Below are positions 54,901 to 64,000 of a stretch of DNA of 64,000 nucleotides, in pieces; the stretch's first letter is position 1; each line of letters starts with the position of its first letter. Under the pieces are notes generated by a model. That model did not search any database, was not told where the DNA came from, and saw only the letters and a list, made by a program, of their open reading frames with translations. The position numbers and the translations under genes are program-made. The DNA is from Colletotrichum lupini (taxonomy: Eukaryota > Ascomycota > Sordariomycetes > Glomerellales > Glomerellaceae), in contig NC_064676.1 in assembly GCF_023278565.1 (NCBI RefSeq), forward strand, positions 2,728,001-2,792,000, in the 5' to 3' direction.

Positions 54901-57900
54901 GACGTAACATTCGGTATCAAAACAGACGCTACGACTTGAAAACGCGGCCAGTTGCCTGTACGAAGGTGCTATAAGCTCGAAGACGTGTAAAGGCTCATGA
55001 GAACTCCAAGAGCCAACGTTACGGAGGGTGGTGTCCAGGACGAATAATATGTACACCTGGAGATCTCTCGAAGCATCGCTTCGTTCTCATAAGAGTAAAG
55101 ACGTTTCTTAGATGAAATGCTTGTCGATCACGGAAGACCACTTGATGATCTCCGCCGAGCACATTTCCACCGTAATGGCGGACTCTTTCGACATCATATC
55201 GATATATATCCGACTGCTTACGCAGGACTCAGACCCCTACAGCCTCAAATCCCAATTGAGACGGGGATCACCCAAGCATAGCTGCCTCAAATACCTGACA
55301 CTCTTCTCGATGGACCCAATTGTGTCGAAAAGGAACACAAAGACCCGCAGCAAGATCACTTTATCTGGCAAGACACCACGGGAGATGGCATCTAGGGGTC
55401 ATTTGCGGTTAGATAAGGTCACATGAGGACGAGGGATCTCTTGGCGGCCTAGGGAAGCTTGTAAAACTCAAGTCCTTTCAATGGCAAGGTATGGCTACGG
55501 TCAATCTCATAGGGAAGCACATGAATACTGAAAAGGACATGATGGCTCTGACGAACATGCCATCATTTCCTCGCACAACTCGTCCCGGTACAACAACCAT
55601 ACGAAATGTAAACATTCTAAGTTGCTGTCTCCCTGTAGAGCCCTCTACACTGGAAATGATTCTTACTTCACCCATTAAACTCATCATATCGTCAATAGAG
55701 TGTATCAAGTCACCTTTCACAACAGAGGAATAACGAGGCGAGCATGAAAACGACACCCAGCAGCGAACCACGATTCAGTAAAACATTTCTCAAGTAGGTA
55801 AAGAGAGGTATAGGCTAAAAACTCCCACCCGCACATCTAGAGGAAGGAGAAAAGCCGGCAATATCCCACCAACACAAGGTAACTAACCGGTGTTCTTCCC
55901 TCAGTGCCTAAGCCCAGAGGTTAATATCAATGGTAAAAAAAAATGAAGCCTTTGGCGTACGTAGGCACATCGACCATACATGATCAGAGAAGAGCCACCC
56001 TTTTCTGCTTCTCCCAATCCTCTCACTGGAAGGGATGATTATGGCACGCTTACATTCAGACACATCGCAAGACACAAGGAATCCTACGCATAGGACGCTT
56101 TACATCTCTCTGGCATGTCGCTAACACCTCAAAGCCCATAGAGCAAGAGCACGGTGACGGTTCGCAGAGACAGTAGCCATCAGAGCCATCACTACCACTA
56201 GGATCTACATGTTCCCGATCAAGTAATACACTTATGGATGACCTACAATCAACGAAAGCCCCCTTTCCCCAAAGAGCAACGTCCCGATTGTCTCCGAGAC
56301 CACACGGCCACACAGCCACCAGGAGCAAGCCCAACATCTCGAGATACCAACAGCCCCTGACCTCTGCATGCAGACCATTCCCTCAGCCCACCTGAACTCA
56401 CATTGAATATACGAGCCGAGTGAGAGCCCAAAACACCCGATTAACCTCAGAAACGAGATACGGCCTCATCGAGTCTGTGCCCAACACCGTGGCGATACAC
56501 ACGCCAACCCAACGCCACAGCTATCTCCAACAAGACAGATGACCCGACGACGACGACGACATCGCCCACAGTCGCGAAAATCTCGCCGCGTCCTCGTCGC
56601 GCAGAACGCGTCCGATCAAGAAAACACGGCAACGTAAGCAGCCTTCCACCGGTCCTGCTACGCCATGTCGGGATAGTCCTCTCACGCCGGTCCCCTCGAC
56701 GATCACCAAACGACACACACATACATCTTAGCCCAACTCGTCCAGGAACGGGCTTACATACACCCACACACATAATCACGACACCATCAAAGAAAAGACA
56801 AGAGATAACCCCACAAGCCGCCTGAAACCACGCGGCGCCCTTTTTTGGGAGTCGAGTACCTACCTAGTGAGCCGGAAAAGCCCAACATGATGTTCTGTCG
56901 CCGTAGTCCCCCGTTGGCCGCGCCCCCCTCTCAACGGCTTCTTTGTCCTCCGGCGCGCCGGCGTCTTTCAGCCCAAGGGGGATCTTAAGTCCCCGCTTAC
57001 CTATCAGAGAGAAAGAAAAAAACGGAATTCCGTGGTGGTGTGCTGGAGATGGCCCGCCCCGAGCCTCTTGTGTGCAGACACGAAAAAAAGGTGAGGCGGC
57101 CTAAAAACCTAGTTCATGGTCCCCGAACGTTAGTCCGGTGAGTTTTGCAGAGATAGGGCGACAGCATACAGAAGAGGTCTCTCTTTCTCTCTGGTGTGTG
57201 TTCCATCGTTGGGGTCGTAAGGGTCTCGGAGCTACGAGTCAGCCCATTCAAACGCCACCGCCGATAGAGAGCGAGGAAAAAATAGGGCGCCACTCTGGTC
57301 TAGATTGATAGACCACAACCAGGAACCCGTTGCTGCCACGAGGTTGCTTAGGAAGAAGAAGAAGACGAAGAAGCGACCTGAGCAAACACACACGCCCCCG
57401 GGAGTCTCTCCCCGCGAACCCGCTTCTCGCCGCCGTTCCGGTGGTCAGACGGACTAGAGCCAACCCAACCCAGACTGAATCAGGACGGGCCCTCGACACC
57501 ATCCAGGACGCATCGCCGGCCAGTCACTTGACACAGCGCCGCCTCTCCGGGGAAACGCACCTCACGCATCCCCTCGACGACGCGGAACCGCGGAGCGAGT
57601 GGTCCACGGCATCCCAAATTCCCTAGATCTTGGCCGGACTCGTCTCCTTCTCTCACCCGTACCAAATCGCCGCCGGGCAATATAGCGTAGGCGTCAGCAT
57701 CAGGGCTCGAGCCACAAAGCCAACAGGAACTTGACGAGCCAACCGAGCCACCGAGCCAAACGTCAAAAAATCCAATACCTCTTAGACCGGCGAACAGACA
57801 CAGTGGTACCTCTCTCTCTCGATCCGCAGGTCCTCCCCTCCATGATCCATCCGTCACCACCAACCCCCCTCGAGGATCCCCTGGCTTGTCAGTGTCGTCC

Positions 57901-60900
57901 CAAGAGCTTTCGGCATGTGACACGGACGCTTCATCGAGTCAAGCAGCGCAGCCGCAGCGTCGCCTGGCGTGGACCGCGCGGACCCCCCCCCCAGCGCTCC
58001 GCCTGCCCAGCTCATTTTTGCCTGCCGCGCCGTACAGTTCCTGATAGAGAGAAGGTCAAAGCATCTGCGAGACATTTCTTAGCGAGAAAAGCAACGACAA
58101 TTGATTGATTGATAACGAAAAAAAATCTCTTACCACGTAGACAAACTTTCTGCCGTCCGCCTGAAAGCTACAGAGGGCCAAACCGGAATGTGCGGGGTTC
58201 GTTGACTGCTCGAGCGGGCGGGGGACGCAGGAAGCGCAGCCGCTGTCTGACTATGGGAGCATCATTTTTTCTTTGGGCGGCAGAGGGCCGACAAGAAGCA
58301 ATGCCTGCTGCATCTAGGCCACTGCCGACAGCAATAGTGGATGCTCATGGCCTCGCAGTAGTTCCCATGCTACGTAACCGTACGGATGGATAGCGTTTGC
58401 TTTCCAAGTGTCAAAGGTGACTCTCGTACGTCTTGCTGCGATCCACGTCCCATCCGAGCCACCTCGGACACATCGAAGGACACACCTTTCCTGAGTCTTC
58501 GGTAAAAGGGAAGACTTTCCCCAGGCACAAACGGGTGAAGATCGACAGAATTATTCGGCAGACGTGACGACCCCGAATTTCGATATTCAGCGGTGAGAAC
58601 CAGTTCAAGCATAGGTCGTCACTGGTGGTGTCTTTCGTTTCTCTCTCTGTGTCCCAGTGCCCCTCTTCAATCCTCTACACAGTATTCCGCGAGCCGGGGG
58701 CTTTCTGGTAGTGTTGCAACGCAAGGTCCTCTTCCGCATGAAGATGGCGCCCCCGCCCGAGTTGGACAGAGCCCCATTCGGATCTTCAACTAGAGACCGA
58801 AGATCGTAATTTTGACCCAGGAAGATGCCATCACAGGCAAGCCGCTAGCAGCCCAATTACCCTGATCTTAAGTCGGGCACAGAAAGCCATCAACGTGGTC
58901 AGGTTCAGGGTCCATTGGAGGGCCAGAGGCGTATCTCAGGATAGAATTTCGGGGAATATGTCATGAGTGAGTGAGTGAGTGAACGCTTCATCATGGCCGG
59001 GTCTCGAGCGAGACTGGTGGATGATTTTCACGCAGCCTCGACCCCCGAGGGTATTAGACCCAGTGATGGAGAGTGCTAGTGCCGCACAGGTCTCGATACT
59101 TTGTCAACAACATCATGCCTTCCGGCGCCCTGATCATCAAGAACTTGTGGCGACGACACACATCGTGTGGAGAGAAAGACTTGACTAGAGAGACTGCTGC
59201 GTCAAGCGTTGGGTTGCGTCGACGTAGGTCTTCGCGCGATGTCTCATTGACCACTTGTAGCCAACTTTTGATGTAGTAAAATCGGGACAAGAAATTGAAT
59301 GCGGCCTTGTGCGCCGTGTGCCTGAGCGAGCCCTTTGCCTGCATCAAGCTGCAAAATGCAACCCACCACTCCGCCCAAGCCCGCCCTAATCCCCGGAAAG
59401 AAGACACCGGTGTACCCGGAGGCCCGGAGAGACAGCCGGTTTGCTGGAAAGCAATGGGTTTCTTGGTGGCGGACGAAGGCTGGAACCCACCCACCCCTCC
59501 ACCGCATCTCTGCTTCAGGAACACGCCGTTCGTTTTCTCGGGTGCAAGTTGCAGCATAGGCTGAGTGAGTGTTGCCATATGCATGCTCGCCTGACTTTGC
59601 ACAGATAGGTATTCAACCACCTGCATTTGCGACCATGCGGACTTCTTTGTCCACGCAGTAAGGCTGCTCATCAGTCACCACACATCGATGTAATGCAGGT
59701 CCGAGAAGTTGAAACCAACGCACTCCTTCACCATTCATCACTCGGCATGATGCAGGTGAAGTTTCCCTCCAACTTTGCCTCTCCCCAGGCTAACATCTAG
59801 ACAGCGTGTTTCAGGGCTGCCAAAGACCTCGAAAGTTGGGCACTGCAGGCTCTCAAGACTTGAGACTCGAGAAAACCAACAAGTTTCCGAGTCCGAGGTA
59901 GACGGGATGCCAAGTTTTTCTCGTGTCTGTTCCCTCTAGTCGTTTTGGTGGTGGGGTTGTAGCTTGTTTTCTGTGGTCCATAAGCTGGCATGCCTCAGCT
60001 CTCATCGTATTCGAATTCCAATATGCCAAAGTCTGGTGAAAACCCTAACTTTTGACAATATTCGCGCATGCTGTGTCGGAAACGGCTGTTTGCCCGCGAT
60101 CACCCATCCGGCAAACATTGATATCTTGGAAGCGCCTTGGCTTCTTACTGGCTCCCGATATTGAAGATTTCCAAGTTTCTGGTGCAGCATATTACATTGA
60201 CCGCTCACCTGAGGCTACAAACTGCAGCTGTCTCTCGCCACGTGAAAGTCGTTGTATTGCGAGCTAGCTCCCGTCAAGCCACCACCCGCATCTCGCTCTC
60301 TCATTCAGGTGGACAAAGCATTCAGCATACGTTGCCGGCCACCGTCTCACACCCGCGCATCGACTCGTGCCATGGTTTTTCTTACCCTGGCGGTATGATG
60401 TTCTCGGTCTACTGACCGTGGAGCTGTCACTAGTTTAGTTAGGTGTCCCGATGTGCCAGCCGTTGGCCGAGGCCACTTCCACGTTTTCGTTGTGTTGATA
60501 GATGCATCGGCTTCCTGTCCGTTTCCAGCTTTGAGATGGCTGTGCAGTGTGCGGTACAGTACTTCGTGCGGACACTGAGAGACCGCACCGATGACAAAAG
60601 CTGAGGTTGGATTCCGGGACGCTCAATCTCCCATTCCCCACGCTAATCACTTCTAGAAGGTTGAGTAACGTCGGTAGTTAGAGACAAGGAAATGAGTTTA
60701 TCTCCCGTTCGTGGACCCCACGGAAGGTGGACGCCTTTCTGGTGCAGATATTGGAGCCTATCGCGCTTGGCTGTGAACCACTGACGAACCATCGGCGGGA
60801 CAAGCGGGAGGCCTGTTAGGACCCTGGCCTGGTCGTCTTCCACGTTGCCATCTTGGAAATCGTGAATGGGTCGTGCCGATGGCGAGCTCCGGGCTTGTCA

Positions 60901-63512
60901 ATTTCGTGGGCACCAAAATACTATTCATTCGAGCAACGTGACACCAGGGACTCCACCGCACCGAGCTGCGATCAATTAACAATGTCGTGTACTATTTGAC
61001 CGGGCAAAGGCGGGTGGCTTCTGGAGAATCCTCTGCCGAGGTCGAAATGCTGTTTTGAAGACGGTTCGATCGACATAGTCATCAATGGGAATGGGCCGAT
61101 TAGTGACAGACGTTTATGTATACTGAGATACCTCGTGGCTCTTGGTGATGAATGTTCGAAACGCCTCACAAGTTCCAACGACTGGCTGGCGTCGAGAAAC
61201 CACGGCTAGACTACCGTATTCTGTCGGTGACCAATATAGATCGGCCGGATGATATGGCCGGTTGTCATCACCTCGGGCAGTCTGATACGTGGTGACGAAG
61301 CTATGCCTTCTAGAACAATGGAAGGATGCAACATGAGAAACGGCTCCATCGTGACCTGGGGCCTCTGCTTCATGCTGGTACCCCTTCCATCTGCCTTCCG
61401 TTTTCCATTGTTTCCAATGGCACAAGGCGCTGCGTCATGATAACCATGGTGCCCTAAACAGGCAAGTCCCTCATACCCAAGGCTATGCAGGATGCTTCGT
61501 GATGGGGACTCAGGCGTCGGAGTATGTGGGCCCTGAAACCTTCTCGAAGGTCTTGGAGCCTGGAGGCCTATGGGCTAACGACCGCGGGAATGCCCATTGG
61601 CCACTCCGGAGGAACCCCTTGTATTGACCGGTGCGACGGGGTACCCCTGACGAGACGAGTTGGAGTGCCCCGTCGGGAAGCCTCAGGATGACAGCTCCCA
61701 TTATTAACCGATTTCTCAGAACTACTGCAAAGTATGTGGGCTTCGTTCAGCCGGGAGAGGACAATGAGTCCGGTCTGTAACGCCACGTATCCACGCGTGC
61801 CACGGCAGAAGAGAAGAGAGTGTCCGTAAAAAGGGAAAACTTGTCGGCTATCCAGTGCTCCGGCTGCTCTAGCCAAGTCAGTTTGTTCTTGATTCAGCCC
61901 AATGAATAATTCATCCACTCGACCTTCCCTGTCGAAATGGCAAATATTAAGTGAGTTCAGTGTAATTGTTAGACCGCACGAACAATAGTGAGGCACCCCA
62001 CGGGCTTGACTTGGCCGGGAACGTTCCTGATTGTCAATGGTTGCTTATTGCCGTTAGCTGGCAGACTGATAAGTAAGAAGTGCCTTGCCTGACAGTGACG
62101 CTAGGGATTCACTTGATCCCGGAGGATCTTCCACGCCAAGTGAAGCCCCTGCCCAGTCCGTGACCGGACTGCTAGCCTCAGCAGTTATCTCTAGACAATA
62201 CGGAGTACTGGTTGGCGATAGCGATAGCGGTGAATATGCTCATCGACTTCTTGGGGTAGTCGGGTCAGGACAGTCAGGCTAAACGGCGGCCCCAGGCTCC
62301 AAAGCATCTTCGGGCCCGTTGGAGGTCCCTTTGGCGATCTTCCAGACTCATGCCCGGTTGCGGCGAGGACCCTTGTGGCCGAGCAAGAGACAGATGGACA
62401 GATGGTGTGGCCCGCCGCTTGGCTTAAATTTGAAGCAGGCCTTTGCTAGATTTGCCAGAAATCCGGGGCAACTAGACCGGAACAAGGCCCGTTTTTGGGC
62501 CTGGTCGCCGTTGGGGGTCTCGGTGCCACTGGCTGGGCCGGGACCCCACGGCTTCCTACCCGGGCCGCCCAAAGTACCATGTCCACCAGCCAGGCACCCA
62601 AGTCGTTGGAGGTGAATTGGAGCGTTGGAGAAGGGAACTTCCCAGAGAGAAAAGAAGGGCCCGCGGGTACAATTGGGAACTTCATGAGCATCAAACGACG
62701 GATCGCCGGGGTCTCCTCGATCAACCAGCGAATAGATCTGCTGAACTTCCGTCCTTGGACATCGAAATTGCGCCATCCGTGGCTTTTAATGGCTCTCGGT
62801 GGGGAGCTTTAGGGAAGCGGCGGTCGGAGAGTTCCAGCGGATGACAATGGTCGGCTGCTGATCTACCATGGACCGTTAGCTGATATTCTAGTGTGGATTG
62901 TTGTTCAGTGGACATCTAAAGTGTGAACATGTCTGGCTCACATCACACAACGCAAGAGACCAGGCGTTGACCAACACGACCACCGTGTTGGGACATCTTT
63001 GTAAAACGGGGTCAATGGAGGAAAATTTTGCAGTCGGAAGTATATTCCTACATGGTGAATCCACACGTTAGGTCGGGTTGTTGGAAGACCCGGGCTGTTT
63101 TGGGCTTAATGTGTTCCGGTGTATTGGATCGTGTCAGTGTTTGCTCATGTCTGATCCAGCAGCCAGGAACGGCCCAACCACCCTGACGGTGGCGAAAGGA
63201 TTCTGAGCCAGGCACTTGGCTCCTCCCCGTGGCCTCCGCTGAGATAGCACCTGGTCTGCCATCCATGAGCCCCGGCCATTTGACAAGCCTAGGCTACTTT
63301 GCTGGCCTAATCCAGAAAAGGTCGGCAGGCATATGGTTGAGCCCTGGTGCCATCAACTTCAGTAGGACTCGAGTCCAGAAAGGTTATTAGCAGGCAATCG
63401 TTCTCCATGCCATCCCATGTCGGTCGCAGAAGCCGGGCTCCTATTCGACTGCTAAACCCACAATTCGAAAAGCCACTTTTCTTCGTAGGGCTTTAGAACG
63501 GTCCCAAGCGTT
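51943..63512. other. About 11.6 kb without a supported gene
   Basis: I read this stretch for domains, splice-joined frames, RNA genes and repeats and found nothing convincing. Frames reach 205 aa (59054-59671 minus), 147 aa (57480-57923 minus) and 142 aa, but overlap each other on opposite strands and show no motif. There is no RIP-type AT richness and no long terminal or inverted repeat that I can see by eye. A GAGT repeat lies at 58965-58981. The left end must contain the DUF202 promoter. Non-coding transcripts, decayed sequence or poorly conserved small genes remain possible. Confidence 0.45.
58965..58981 (+). repeat. GAGT tetranucleotide repeat
   Basis: A short GAGTGAGTGAGTGA run in the gene-poor right part. 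Confidence 0.85.
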
Positions 63513-63860
63513 ATGCTGCCGGTTCCCCGTAGTCTGGGATGCTGCAGCCAGACCCCACTACCACCCATGGTTCGACCGAGAACACCTTGTTCTCGAAGTT
63601 ATTACGAGGGATTTCGGGCCTTCGATGCTGGTCTTCGAGACCTTCTTCTCAGCAAGCCAGCAAACCCCAAGGAATTAGGCAGTGGGTGGGATGACCGTCG
63701 GAAACTACTCGAGAGCGTCTTGACGTTGTTCGCATTCTCGACGATAATAATACTGGCATTTTCGGGCTGCTGGGTCGCTGATACCAAGAGCATACCCATT
63801 CGCTATTTTGAAATCATTGTAGAGGGATTTGACAAGATCCAACCTGGAGAGCCTGAGTAA
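63513..63860 (+). CDS. Small hypothetical protein with one TM segment, 115 aa
   Basis: A frame of 115 codons with a protein-like second half: F-R-A-F-D-A-G-L-R-D-L-L-L-S-K, then W-D-D-R-R-K-L-L-E-S-V-L, a hydrophobic stretch T-L-F-A-F-S-T-I-I-I-L-A-F-S-G-C-W-V (about 72-89) and a charged tail ending G-E-P-E. This could be a small single-pass membrane protein or the last exon of a larger gene beginning upstream. I do not recognise it, and chance is not excluded, since the opposite strand is also open for 89 codons. Confidence 0.3.
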   Translation: MLPVPRSLGCCSQTPLPPMVRPRTPCSRSYYEGFRAFDAGLRDLLLSKPANPKELGSGWDDRRKLLESVLTLFAFSTIIILAFSGCWVADTKSIPIRYFEIIVEGFDKIQPGEPE

Positions 63861-64000
63861 TGGGATTAGTTGCTTTGGTGAGGGGGAGAGGAAGCTTGGA
63901 AAGTTGTGGGATGCCGCGATGCCCAGCATACTGTACCTGCATACAAGGGTGCAACGGTTCGTCTGTTCCTGCATATGTATGGAAAGAGAAATGTACTTCG
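63861..64000. other. Right edge of the window
   Basis: 140 bp after the stop of the 115-aa frame. Nothing is seen; the window ends in non-repetitive sequence. Confidence 0.5.

Noticed and set aside
59054..59671. 205-aa minus-strand frame as a gene
   Set aside because: The plus strand is open over the same bases in two frames, and no conserved-looking block is present.

Overview
This is nuclear DNA of a filamentous ascomycete, probably a Sordariomycete. The evidence is short (45-130 nt) GT-AG introns with CTAAC/CTGAC-like branch sites, pyrimidine-rich promoters, typical fungal proteins (Mnn9, Shr3, Yra1/ALY, a fungal Hcs1-type helicase) and a transposon island mutated by repeat-induced point mutation (RIP). 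Genus is not determined.

Layout. (1) 829-9081 is an 8.25-kb AT-rich island. A Fot1/pogo-like (Tc1-mariner superfamily) DNA transposon, bounded by 64-bp perfect inverted repeats and TA duplications, was split by a Ty3/gypsy chromovirus (2148-8475) with 224-bp LTRs. Both are full of RIP-type C-to-T and G-to-A changes, and most catalytic codons I could locate are destroyed. (2) 9084-14961 is a 5.9-kb stretch with no convincing gene. (3) 14962-39824 is a gene-dense core of ten genes: a Ser/Pro-rich 977-aa protein, a Pex4-like E2, Mnn9, a Yra1/ALY mRNA export factor with 8 exons, a 256-aa hypothetical, a 6-phosphogluconate-dehydrogenase-like oxidoreductase, an orphan protein with a mitochondrial presequence, valyl-tRNA synthetase, the ER permease chaperone Shr3, and a 706-aa coiled-coil protein. 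(4) 39825-46386 is gene-poor. (5) 46387-51942 holds an Hcs1/SMUBP2-type helicase and a three-TM DUF202 protein whose long second intron carries a tRNA-like Pol III cassette. (6) 51943-64000 is 12 kb of near-normal base composition without a convincing gene; only a 115-aa ORF with one TM segment near the right edge is worth listing.

The genes are mostly housekeeping functions (mannan synthesis, peroxisomal ubiquitination, mRNA export, tRNA charging, amino-acid permease folding, helicase) and do not form a pathway or cluster. Exon structures below were built by hand from splice motifs and reading-phase closure; every multi-exon model closes exactly in frame.

The most interesting points are: the transposon-in-transposon whose interrupted transposase frame rejoins exactly once the inner element and one target duplication are removed; iterated G-rich terminal repeats that escaped RIP; a valyl-tRNA synthetase whose 5' leader encodes an in-frame, Arg-rich, acid-free mitochondrial presequence with no AUG (candidate ACG start); and the tRNA-like cassette inside a same-strand intron. 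I found no clearly new multi-gene system.
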